Positions 1 to 12,180 of a stretch of 64,000 nt of DNA are shown piece after piece. A program made the position numbers and the translations under genes. Origin of the DNA: Karalla daura (taxonomy: Eukaryota > Chordata > Actinopteri > Chaetodontiformes > Leiognathidae); assembly GCA_029224185.1 (NCBI GenBank), contig CM055191.1, positions 12,390,188 through 12,454,187 of the forward strand, in the 5' to 3' direction. Under the pieces are notes generated by a model, which saw only the letters and a program-made list of their open reading frames with translations, was not told the DNA's origin and did no database searches. The stretch's first letter is position 1. Every line of letters starts with the position of its first letter.

Positions 1-203
1 CTGGAGTTGTTATTTTTCTCTGCAGCATACGCCTCAATGGGCTGTCTGTGTTTCTGGATGGAGCTGGGCAAGACAAATTGACAGCTTCACACACACACAC
101 ACACACGCACACACGCACACACCACACACACAGAACCACACGCATAGAGACTCACATGCATGCAGGCACACACATATACAAATGTATTTATATAAATAAA
201 TAC

Positions 204-236
<33 letters not shown>

Positions 237-2459
237 AATACACACTGTCCAGATTCAACTCTACACACACGCACACACACACATGCACACGCACACATAC
301 AGACACAGACACAAAAGAGGCAGTTGTACACTGGCTGATGGACTGAGTGACAGTTTATTTTCAGGACTTAAATGAACAGAGCGAAGACTTGATGCTGTGA
401 GGCGAAGGAGAGCAGCATAAGTGGAAGAATATGAGCCTCACTTGCTGCTCCTGGGGGGGGGGTTAAGATAGTTCCTCACACACACACGCACGCATAGTCA
501 CACAGTGGCCCACGCTGCTGCCGTGCACCTGTCTGCCCGTGTTGCATTCAATGACCATTACTGACAGAGTTGCTGAGAGAGCTGTGCGCAGCCACAGAAC
601 AAAGAGAGGGTTCGCAGACGCAGATATATCGGTCACCCACACACATCTGTGGCTTCAGCCCCGCAGCAGAGCTGCGACAGCCTCTGCAGGGGATTCATCT
701 TGAAAGCCGGGCTGTAATACGGGACCTAATTGGACCTATTGTTATAGAAAATTCTGTTCTCTCAGACAATTAGATGTCAGGCCCTTTCCTGGATCAGAAT
801 GAGAAAAAGAAAAAGGGAGCGAACGTTTCACAAATCTTCACTCAGCGTAGATCAACAGTAGTAGAAGAGGAGTGACTTTGATCGAGGCTCTGGTTCTCAA
901 AAAGAGAGATAGTTTGGCAACTACTGAGGCAGAAGTGCTTTTAATTAGACTGAGTAAGGTTTTACTGCGTTTTCCATTTTGTGAGCAGGAATAACATGAC
1001 ATAATGTAAAAAAAAAAAGAGAGAGCAAACAGGAAAAGCCTTGAGAAGAGCTGACTTTGGAGATTTTCCCTCCCAGCAGTCTAACGTTACACGGCAGGAG
1101 AGACGAGAGAGGAAGGAGACGAGGAGAGAGGGATCACCTCCTCTCTCTCTCGCCAGGTTTCATGCTCATACAGGATTTTGTCTACTCTGCTTCCCCTCTC
1201 CTCTCTGTCTCCTTCTTGCACTCCTCCCCCGTTTATGTCATCCCTTTCTCTCCTGTCCTCGGGCTACGTATCACATACATTTCTCCCCTATGTTTCTCCT
1301 CTGCTCTGTACCCAGGCCTTCCCTCATGACCGTCTCTTCCACCTCCCTCCTGTGACCAGATGTCCTCTACTCTCTCGTCCTTCCTCTCATCTACTTTTTC
1401 GTCCTGTCGAAGTCTTCGTCCGGATTCTCCTTCGTCTGACAGATTTCCATCCTCCCTCCTCATCCTTCCCCCTGGTTCCTCCCCACATCCTTCTCTTCCT
1501 CCTCGCTTCCCTGCTGCTGCTGTCCTCTACCTCGCCCCCCTCCTCATCCTCCTCCTCCTCTCCTCTCTCCTATTGTCCCGTCCCTGCACCTCCCCTCTCT
1601 CCTTCTAGTCCCAGGGCTCGTTAAACAATGTCCACATTCACCTGACATCATCTGCAGAGTCGCCTATAGGAGGGACAGAGTGGGTGTGAAGAAGAAAGTA
1701 TATACATACTGTAGTCTAAATTAAAAAAGTGCAAGCGTGCATTTGTTACTTTGGAGAGGAAATAATTAGAGCTGATAAAAGGGAGAGGTACTGTATATGA
1801 AGAGGTCAGAGAAAAGTATAGGCAAAGTTTTCCTCAATACATTAACACACACACAGACAGACAGTGTGAAGAATTAAAGAAGTAAAAGTGAAAGGGACAC
1901 AAATGGCCTTTTCCCGCCAAACCACTTGAGGACCAATTGCTTTTCCACGTTGAAGAACCACACTGTCCATGTCAGTCGCTGTTTTCCATAAACATTGTCT
2001 CCAACTTAGAAACAACAGTGGAGGAATATATATTTGTGACAAAAAAAACATATAAACATATATTTGCATAAAATAAGCAGAGAGTAAAAGTGTCAAGTGT
2101 CAGGCTGGTCTGTGCCCGAGGACCTGAGGACCAAAATGTGGATTTCTCCTCGGCCGCTTCAACCTCTTTTTTGACCACTACAGTCTCTCTTTGGCCTCTT
2201 TAGCTGCTGTTTAATCATGTCCATGGCTTCTTGTGTAGCAAGATATAGCAGATTTATTATTCCTCTTGCCCCACCCCCAGCCTCTGACATCATGTTTTGG
2301 ATATTCTGGCCCAGCCTAAAAGAAGTGGTGCTAGTCTGGAACTAGAACGGTTGTAGCCTGGAACCTGCACAAGGAGGAAGTGAGTGGAGAGGAGGCCAAA
2401 GACAGAGACAGAGGTTGAGCTAAAATAATATATTTTGTTATGGCAGACAGCTCAAATCA
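1..2459. other. Non-coding stretch with simple repeats
   Basis: CA-rich tracts at 86-132, 262-312 and 475-500, a (GTAT)n tract at 211-236, a purine-rich then strongly pyrimidine-rich block at about 1085-1610 (TCC/CTC repeats, low-complexity frames only), and otherwise plain AT-rich sequence. Nothing coding is supported. Confidence 0.6.
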
Positions 2460-2982
2460 GCTCAGGACAATTTGTATTCACCAGAGTTAAGCACACAAGC
2501 TGTTGGTTTGGAGACAAACCCTCTGTCACAGCCGGCCGACGCTGCAACACCACCGTCCAGACTCACACTTCGCTCTTCTTTTTCTCTCTCTGATCCCTTT
2601 TCCGCCATCAGTCACACACACACACACACACAAAAACCCTCACCTCTCTGTACTTTTTGCTTTTCTTTCTCCTCATGCTCCCTCGCTTCCTTCTTTACCT
2701 ACAGATCTTTCCCTCTTTTCTCTCCCGGCGTCTCTCGCGCTTCCTCTCTCTGGATCCTTTGATGTCAGCTCATACCTGCTGTCACATACCACCTGTTCAG
2801 TTCTCAGCCAGACAGGACCGGATTGAACTAAACTGCGCTGCAGTGGACGGGACTGGACTGTGCTGAGCTGAGCTGGACCGGTCTGGCTGAGAACTGGCCG
2901 GAGACGAAGGCTGGACAGGACCAGTGGGCGGCTGAGACGGGGGGACAGGTGCATATCTCAACAGTGAGGATGGGCTCTCACA
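2460..2982 (+). other. Possible 5' exon ending in ATG and a strong splice donor
   Basis: A pyrimidine-rich stretch leads to ATG at 2970-2972 in a strong initiation context (A at -3, G at +4). Thirteen bases after its A comes a perfect GTAAGT donor (exon end 2982). The only coding content would be Met-Gly-Ser-His plus one base. The upstream part holds a 16-bp inverted repeat (2798-2813 and 2881-2896). No partner exon was identified, so this is a suggestion only. Confidence 0.2.
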
Positions 2983-4714
2983 GTAAGTGGAGCTCACTTT
3001 GTTATACAATTCGTGCTGGTTTTGTTGACATTGAACTGTTGAATGGGGTGTTTATCCTCCTTCTCTGGTGTTAACATGGAAGCTATGGAGCCTTGGTTAC
3101 ATCAGAACTGCCTCTGGTGCTATTTTTATGATTCCTTTTAAAATCCTGATTTTAGATGTGGAAATATTATGGTCTGTTTCTGCAGTGATCCGTCCCCTGC
3201 TGAATGTTTACTTGAGGTAAGTGGTAACTGTAGTATTTCATCTATTGAACATCCAGAGGAGGAATCAGGCACTGAGGAAGAACCAGTAGGACGTACTGTA
3301 CACTGACATTTCACTGGAAACGACATCATTCCCTCGAACAGAGGCGGGTAGATGCAAGCTGTTTTAGATTTGAGGCACGCTATGATTTATGTTAAACCCA
3401 TATTTCACATCACAGTCTGTCTGCCATTTTTTCTTTTAAACTGCCATTTCAATATCTGAAATGTATGCATGAATGAAGATGTTTTCAGACCAGCTGTACA
3501 TCTTGGGCTGGGAAAAGACAAAAGTTATTATTCAAGGGAAGCAATGGTCAAAGCAATTTTTTCATTCCAGGTCTCCTTTAATATAACTATTAAGTGAATA
3601 GTCACATTGGCTCCTCAAAATTGAATACCACAGTGAGCTGTTATAGTAAATATGTGAGATATGAAAATACAATGCATTATTCCTATTCTTGTGCCACAGA
3701 TGGCTCCAGTGATAAAAAAAACAGATAAAAATAGATGACTACAAAGACGTAAGAAAAAAACAGAATGATAAAAGTAAATAGCTGTGCCTATCAACAACAG
3801 GGGAAGTAGGTAAGTCAGGTAGAGTGGATGTGATAGTAGTTCTAAAGTAACATTGCACACAAAGGAAAGGTATTACCCTGCACATGATGTTTCACGTCTC
3901 TTTTACACTTTGTTTCCCTCTCTCATCAACACTCTATGGTTTACTGCAGGGAGTCATGCTTCAGAAATAAGTCTGTGACATCACTTGTCACAGATGCGTA
4001 TCCTGCTCACTGCCATCTGGCCATTTGTTTGGTACCAGAAAACTCAAACTGGGCACCTGTGAAGTGTGGATCAAGCTGAATCCGTCCTTCATCACGTACT
4101 GGTAATTTTAGCACTAATCACCTTGTTTGTGTGTTGGAGCCCAGGCAGAACCTTCCGGTGAAAGCAAACACACCTCTCACTAAATCTATATATAGTCAAT
4201 AATGGAGAGAAAGAAGGCTGCCACACAAAAGCGAGCTATTAATATTTCAGATTCCTGAAGAATAGTAATGTTGACTTTACTGTGTTTTGACTTCGGGTTT
4301 TCTTTTCTTTGATTTTTTTTTTTTTAAGATGGGACATCTTCTGGCTATTCAGCATCAGCTTAATCATTCACTTGATTTTCTTTCTTTCTTTCTTTCTTTT
4401 TTTTTTGTTCCCCCGACACAGTTGGCTCTGATCTTTATCATAGTCATTTCAGTTCAATTCAGCGAAACTCTTTCCTGTATTAATCTGTCCGGTCTGACAT
4501 TGTTCCACTTTGCTCTTTGTGTTCCTGCTCTTTCCCCCCTCTCTCTCTCTCGCCGCTTTGATCCACAGCAATAGGTGAGTTGAAAGGTTAGCTCGTTCTT
4601 TGACCATGACTCCTCGAAAATCTTCAACAGAAACACGAGCGCTGCTAGAAAGGCCAGGATGAGTGCGAATGCCTGTGAGTACCTCTCTCTCTCTCTCTTC
4701 CTCTCTCTGTGAGT

Positions 4715-4751
<37 letters not shown>

Positions 4752-4890
4752 TGTGCGTGTGAGTTCTCCCAGGTGACGGAGCATGGACGAGAGAGATACT
4801 CGTTTGATCCCTGGAACAAAGGGAGAGGGGAGGGCAAAAGGAGAAGAGCGGCGAGGAGAGACAGCAGGAGGGAGAGAGGTGGAGAGACAG

Positions 4891-4921
<31 letters not shown>

Positions 4922-5894
4922 GAGAGGGAGACAGATCGCTGAAGGGTGGAGGAGCGGGAGACAGGATGGAGGGAGAGCGTGAGACAGGGGGTGAGGAGGG
5001 ATCAGGCCTCACGAGAACACAGCTTTGTTGAAGGGGGTTTGAAGATCACGAGCAGCTTTGTCAAACAGAGAAGGAGGGGAAGGAGAAATGTCACGTCCAA
5101 ACACCATCCAACGCACAAACACTAAGAGCTGTAATGTTTTTATCCTTCAGATTCACTGTATCCTTCACCACACACTGTATTTAGTCACACGGAGACTTCT
5201 GGACATGTTGTGCTTTGATCTGGAGGTTATATCTGCTCTATCTGATATTAGACCTCTGCCTCAAACCAGTGGAGATAGTTGAATTTTAATGGCAGCTTCA
5301 CACACAGGCAGAAGTAGTGGCCCCATAAGTCAAATGCTGGCAGCAAAGTCTATGAAAACAATGAATCCTGTAAGATGCACTGAATCTTTAAAAATGTCAT
5401 CTTACATCTCACCAGTGCAAATACGACGGAGCAACCTCTTTATTTTTACATCTTCAACATAAATTCAGTTTACACGTGAAGTTGAATTTCAACTGGTCTC
5501 ATATTTTATCATTATTTTTTCTGTTGCCTTTTGTTTACCATTAATAGCAGTTAATAGGACAGCACGCAGGAAAATTATTGATTGAACTTAGTGTGTATTA
5601 CTTTTCTCTTCATAATATGAAATTTTCACAATATGATATACAGAAAAACTGCAAAGACTTTCCAATAAGAAATAAATGGGACAGCATTGCAGTGCAAAAA
5701 CAAGTCTGAGTTTGCACACAACAGGGGAACATACAAACTTGTGTGCATGTACGTATGATTTATCGTTTCATCATTGGTGCTTCTCTTCATCTTTTGTCTC
5801 GCCGTGGAACAATGCAAAACACAGTGGGACAAATAAAGGTCAGTCTTACCTTATCTTGTCTCTGTGGACTCCGATCCATCAATTCATCCTGCAT

Positions 5895-5951
<57 letters not shown>

Positions 5952-8900
5952 TGCATGTGTGTTAGTGACTCCTTATAATGACAAACCGGCTGTGAGGAAA
6001 CTCAAGAGTTGTTATCATTATAACAAAGAAACCGTTCTAATGAAAAACGGAGCTGCAAATGTACATCTGCAAAATGCTCACCTGCTGAATTTTATTTGTT
6101 TTCCCAACAGTATCCAGGAATACAATAAAACAGCAGCTTTTAGCAATAAAAGCACTGTGATAGCTGATTATATTTTTGCACTGAAAGCATTCGCGTTCAG
6201 TGAAAGTTGTGATCTTGGCGGAAAAACGAAAGTTGGTTTTAAATTGACGCAGAACACACGGCGTGTTTGCTTTATTAACATCAAACCAAAAAACAGGCTC
6301 TCCTCGAAAAAAAAACAACCTTTGGTTAAAATCCCAAAAACCTAAAGTGGCACGGTGTTTTTGTTGTCTAAATCTACGAAAAGAAAAAAGGAGCTGGAAA
6401 CACCCCGTGGTGTCACGCGTGTTTTGTGAGCGCGTCTCGCAGCCCTTTAAACGCGGATCTCTCACCCAAACAAAATTACCATTTTAAAGTCTGCATCTAT
6501 GGATCACGCTGCAAGTGTTTCTGCGACCAGACAGTTTCATCATCAGCGGAGGCAGCGTGCGCTGAGCGGAGCCCGAGCGGGGCTGAATTCCCTCACCTTG
6601 CCTATGCAATCAGCTCGGGGGGGCGGGGGGGAGAAAAAAACAGCCGACACTGCCGTCGTGGCATTTCACTGATGTCGGAGAAAAAAAATGCAAGGGAAAT
6701 CATTTTACATCCAGGGCGGTCATCAAGGCTCCTGATCAGCAGGTAGCGTGGTGAGAAGTGTTTCAACATGCTGAAACAACTAAAAGGAGGCAGATGGAGG
6801 AGAGGCGGAGGTCAGAGCAGCGATTTCACAGCACACTCCCGCAATGTATGTATTTATTTATCTTCCCCAGGCTTGTAAAAGTTAATAACATCAAGTATGT
6901 GAAAAAGAAAAAAGAAGGTAGCATTCTTTCATCTTTAGATGAGTACAAAGCACTGTGATGTTTCAATCCAATTAAAATCTAATCTGCTCTGGTTCATACG
7001 ATACATGTATCCTGTCCAAGGCCGCTGCATACATTATAACATGACTGGATCACCTTCATGCACATATGCACACTGTATTATTATGTACACAGTAAACCAG
7101 CCCCCTCAGACTGGCTCTCCTTCAGCCAAAGACATTTCACTGCACTGTTAAACTCCAGTTTATTTAAATGGTTTTGCATGGCTGGTAAAAAGAAAAAAAT
7201 AAATAAATAAAAAGAGAGAGAGAGAGAGAGAGAAAAAAAACACCATGCTTGTAATATTCCTGTCCGTGCTGATGGGGAAATACTGCTGCTGGTGGCTGCC
7301 ACGCATTGAAACGTTACTCTGTCAATGTGCGGGAATAAATCATGCGCTCACCGAACGTCCTCAGCAGCACACACACACACGCACGCACACACACACGCAC
7401 ACACACACACACACACAAAGAAATGTTGCCTTCAGGTGGATTTGCGCCATCGTTGGGTTGTCTTTGTGCAGCTTCTTAATTGTGAAGTGTAAATGTGCAC
7501 GTGTTCATTCAGAGAAATGCTTTCACAGGGTGTGAGACGTGATCATTACCCCCACCTCACCCCTCCTGACACACTACTGTACAGTAAATTGCGAACATCT
7601 TTCAATAAAAGTGCCTCAAAATACCAGAAAAGTGGAAGAAAACTGTACTGTAAGTCTTTTCTATGCATGTGTCCTATGGGAATTGAGCCAAAGCTATAAA
7701 GCATGTTTTCATAAAAAAAAAGGCAGGTTTAACTTGGAGCGACTATCAACCCAACCCCCACATCCCCACCCACATCTACCTTTTTTATTCTCTTCCTTTC
7801 ACTGAGACTTTTATTATAACCCTCCAAACATGCCCAAGAGACATGTGAGTCACTCAGAGAGGTTATTAATTTCATCTGTTTGTGTATGATGAGCCACGCT
7901 CCTAAAAATAGTTATCTCTCCCAATTGAAGACAATCAAAATAAAGCAGCTTTTCATTGTGTGACTGTGGCCTGTCTTCACTACTCCATCAGATCAGAGGA
8001 ACTTAGAATAGAGATTAGATGGTACAGAACACAGGCAGACCTCAGCATATTCCTCCATTCATTAAAAAAAAACTTGCATAATTATAATAAACACTGGCTA
8101 TAAAACAGTTTCAGTCTCTTTGATTTCCTTTTACACGTACAGTAAATAAGAGCAGTGGAAATATTGAACTACTGCTGCTTATGGCGGGTTTGCATTTAAT
8201 CAATAAAAATATTAAGTCTGTTTGTGTGTCTTGGTGGAGATGCAGGAAGAGATTACAAAGATTAAACCAGATTTAAAGCAACAATATAATAATTACAACT
8301 GTTGCAGAACTGTAATAAATCTGGTAAACAGCTGCGGAGTCTAACAGAACAAAGGAAAACTGAATTCTTCATTCAGTTAACGAAGAATGAGCTAGAATAA
8401 CCTCACAGAAGTTTAACCTTGTCCTTCTTCTTCCCCAGTAAATACACAGTAGTCTGAACTGACTGTTTTGTGTAATCTCTCTACATTTTGTTCCAGGAGA
8501 CTTCTCTTTGAGGATTTTGGACATTTAGATCCATGTAATCTCACGGAGTTGTATCATCATAGTGTACAACTGGTCCTTGTACAACTGTGATCTCCCTACA
8601 GTACTTCCAATTTACTGTATGTCCAATATAATAATACACTCTTATGGAAACCACTTCATGTCAGCATATTTCGTTGAGATATTTGAAAGGTTTTTCTGAT
8701 GTTATGGGTGTTTCCATTGCCAGTTTTTTATAGTGATATTTAGCTTTCGCACATCTAGTGGACAAACAGCACAGATGCATCAGTGAACACGCTGCTGGAC
8801 TGTACTGCTGTTCTGCTCAGTACCACCCGACGTGCCAGGATGGAGACAATAACTTGGACGGCATCGCTGATGAGTCAATGTGCTGGTTGGTGTTTGTGTG

Positions 8901-8990
8901 CAAGAGCAGCTCTGGTAAAAAAAAAAGAAAGAAAAAAAACTTTTTGAGGCCAACGGTATGCTTTTACGACTAATTATGTGTTAAGAAAGT
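2983..8990. other. Non-coding stretch
   Basis: Holds a (CTTT)n tract at 4378-4400, a CT/TG/GA cluster at 4684-4918, a (GT)n array at 5899-5949, a GA tract at 7215-7233 and a CA tract at 7370-7418. A CpG-containing patch at about 6395-6620 could be regulatory. An acceptor and donor only six bases apart lie at 4569-4574. No gene is recognised. Confidence 0.55.
5899..5949 (+). repeat. (GT)n microsatellite
   Basis: About 25 uninterrupted GT units. Confidence 0.97.
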
Positions 8991-9041
8991 GTTTGAGGAG
9001 CAGAAAATGGAAGGAGACAGTTTCAGTGGCCTCTCGCTCTG

Positions 9042-9175
9042 TTTCTCCTCTCTCTCTCTCTCTCTCGCTCTCTCTGTCGTTCAGCCACACAATGTTGAGT
9101 CTAAGCCTGTGGCCTCTCCCTCTCTCTCTCTCTCCCTCTCTCTCCCTCTCTCTCTCCCTCTCTCTCTCTGTCAGA
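9042..9175 (+). repeat. (CT)n pyrimidine tract
   Basis: CT dinucleotides in two blocks separated by about 50 bases of other sequence, the second interspersed with CCCT. The long Ser/Leu and Arg/Glu frames across it are low-complexity artefacts. Confidence 0.9.
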
Positions 9176-9621
9176 CAGGAGCAGCAGAGAGTGCTGACTA
9201 TGAGCTGGTAGCATGGTGAGTCAGCCAGCAGCTTTACATTTAACACATGCCAACGCTAGCAGGACTGAAAAGGAACGCGGCGGGGGTGCTTTCTCTCCCT
9301 CTGTCTTAGTCTCAGTCTGTGGCTCTCTTCCGGCTCTTTCTCCCTTTCCTCTTTGGCTATTCCTCTTCTCTCTTTCGTTCTATCGCGTTTCTCCGTTCAT
9401 CCCCCCGTCTTCCCCCTTGCCACCCATTACCCATTGTTTCCCCCTCTCTATTCCTCTCTATTTTTTGCCCTCCCCCTCTCATTCTCATCCCCTTCCTCCC
9501 GCATCTCCCTCCCTCCCTCTTTCTCTCTCTCTGTAGTCTCCCAGTGGTCTTGCTGTGGGGCATATGCTGTTGCAGGGAGAAGGGGATGTCAGCTTGGATT
9601 TCAACCCTGTCACAACAGGGG

Positions 9622-9706
<85 letters not shown>

Positions 9707-9808
9707 ATATTCACACATGCAGGTATACAGGCGCACGAGGCAAATATGCTGCATTTCTGTCTCACACACTCACACACGCACACACACACTCACACACACA
9801 CACACATA
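9622..9808 (+). repeat. (CA)n microsatellite cluster
   Basis: A near-perfect CA array at 9622-9706 and a second interrupted one at 9763-9808. The poly Thr-His and Cys-Val frames are artefacts. Confidence 0.97.
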
Positions 9809-9956
9809 CATGCACAGACAAAATGCAAACATGAAACAAATGGACACTTGTACAATATGTCTGCACAGACAGTGCAGTCAACAATCTCACCAGGGCAGAA
9901 AACAGAGCTTGTCTGCAAACTGCCTGACAGGCAGAAAATAGCCCTGTCTAAGGGTG

Positions 9957-9998
9957 TGAGGAGAGGAGAGGAGAGGAGAGGAGAGGAGAGGAGAGGAG
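9957..9998 (+). repeat. (GAGGA)n pentanucleotide repeat
   Basis: About eight units of GAGGA or its rotation, all purine on this strand. Confidence 0.95.
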
Positions 9999-10194
9999 TC
10001 AGCAAAAGGAGACTAAAAATTAACCGCAGTCCCTCCAATGACCACTTGAGACTGACTCCAAAAGCGAGTCAATCCCCATAGATCCAATAATCAACTTCAC
10101 AGCACAGCATGTTTACAGTCTGGTGTGTAAAAAAAATATTGTTTTGTTCTTTGAAACAGGGTCCCTTTTATTTTCTGAAGAACTAAGCAAAGTT

Positions 10195-10417
<223 letters not shown>

Positions 10418-10569
10418 CTTCACTCTAAAAATGTGGGTTTGTGAATGAAACAGGATATAATAGAAAGCAACAACCCCATCTACGTCCCTCATTCACAACA
10501 GTTTTCCATCAGTGTTCCTTTGTTTTATGCACTCATCCATCTCATTGTGGCCCCTCCTTCCCTTAAAAT

Positions 10570-10790
10570 CGCTCCCTCTCTCTCTCTCTCCCTCTCTCTC
10601 TTTCCCTCTCCCTCTCTCAGCTCCTGTATGCTATCAATGACCTTAGCTCAGTACAGCATGGTCACACTGGCCTGACCAGAATCCCATTACTGACACCCTT
10701 CATGTGTAACATTACTGCGCTGGGTGTCTATGCCTGTATACACGCGTGACATTGCCCTTTCCATAGCAACAATATTATTGGTCGCGGACA

Positions 10791-10829
<39 letters not shown>

Positions 10830-10852
10830 CTCACACACACACACATACACAC
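10570..10852 (+). repeat. CT tract and (CA)n microsatellite
   Basis: A CT-rich tract at 10570-10619, ordinary sequence, then CA arrays at 10790-10827 and 10832-10852. Confidence 0.9.
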
Positions 10853-11944
10853 ACAATGTGAGTGAGGGTTCCCAGTTTGGGACCCCACAAACACAAAAAA
10901 GGAACACCAGGCTAGAAAAGCTGCCATACCACACACATGAAAAACACACGGATGAAGAAAAAGATGAGCACAAAATGCTTTTTTCCTGGTAAGTGTGGTT
11001 CAGTGCACATCCAGCATTCTTATTATTATAGCTTCCTTCTCCAAAGTTATTAATCCCCTTCAACAGGATTCTTGAAACATTTCCATCTGGGAACTGAGCT
11101 CATTAAAACGGTGCTCATGTGGGTACAGACCAGAAAACAGCCCTTTGAAACAATATGCGACTTTAGGATCAGCTTAGAGCAGCAAAAAAAAGAGTTATAT
11201 ATGCATATGTCTTTCATCTCATATCATACGTGAGGTATTAAATCTTCTCCATGTTTAATATGTTAAAATAACTGCATTTAATTTAGTTAAATACGTTCAT
11301 TCATGTAGATAAATAGCCAAAATACTTAATCAAACACTTGATTGCCTCTGGGGGTGGCAGTGGGGGACTCTGCTATATAATGAAAGTAAATAGCAAATGA
11401 AAACTTTCATCTATGAGGCAATCACACCGAGCCACTAATCAGCATGGAGGGGAAAAAAGCCTTTATGATGGCCTTAATGAAATAGCTTTGATTTAGTATT
11501 TAACACTGGTATATTATTAATACCTTATGTAATTTTAGGGTATATTTAGGATGAATGTTGAAAAGTACTTTTGAGGCCACTTTGAGTCACAATGGAGGTT
11601 GATTCATGTCTGAACTCTCCTAATACTTCACACTTTGTAGCTTTACAGTTTGATCTCAATCACATGGTGTAGGGAACATGGAAGAGGTTTAACACTAGTT
11701 GAGTTTCATGCAGTTTTTCTTAAAATATAAGAAATATTTCTAAAATTTCTGATTACACACCACAATGCACTTCCACATCGATGCTGTCTGAGAAAAAACA
11801 CCTCATGAGAGCGTAAAAATATTTTTGTGAGATTTGAGAGGTGTCATATAGACACACCTACTGTTCATTTACACAATACGATGGTACACTGAGGATGAGG
11901 GGTTAGACTCACACAGTGTAAAATATTGTAGGAGAAGGTTCAGG

Positions 11945-12180
11945 AGCTCTGCCCGCCCAGTTAAGCCGGAGTCTGCGTGTGCTCCCAGCGTCTGTGTGGG
12001 TTTTCTCCAGGTACTCCAGTTTCCTCCCACGGCCCAGAAACATGTTTGTTTAGGTATATTGGAGACTCCAAATTGCCTCCGGTTGTGAGTTTGAAAGCAC
12101 GTTGATGGACTGTTGACATGTCCAGAGTTTATTCTCTGTCTTGGCAGGAGAAAGGCGACCATTAAAGTACAAAGCAGGTA
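11945..12180 (+). repeat. Teleost dispersed repeat (GTGTGGGTTTTCTCC family), degenerate
   Basis: Contains in order a TCTGTGTGGGTTTTCTCC block, TCCAGTTTCCTCCCACGG, AAACATGTTTGTTTAGG and GACTCCAAATTGCC. This block order defines a repeat family that is very common in fish genomes. Other copies in the window lie near 16.5, 29.8, 33.9, 35.7 and 61.5 kb. Confidence 0.7.

Noticed and set aside
1..75. Splice-acceptor-like start of the window (TTTCTCTGCAG) with an open frame
   Set aside because: The frame runs straight into a CA array, with no donor before it. There is not enough sequence on the left to judge.
4449..5012. 187-codon minus-strand frame
   Set aside because: Explained by the CT/GA and TG tracts in this interval; low-complexity Ser/Leu/Pro and Thr-His composition.
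5743..6345. 200-codon plus-strand frame
   Set aside because: Its first part reads through the (GT)n array as Cys-Val. The rest is AT-rich, matches nothing known and is overlapped by a 142-codon antisense frame.
9353..10081. 242-codon plus-strand open frame across the CA arrays
   Set aside because: Composed largely of Thr-His repeats from the microsatellite and Ser/Leu/Pro text from a CT-rich tract. It has no domain and no splice or start support.
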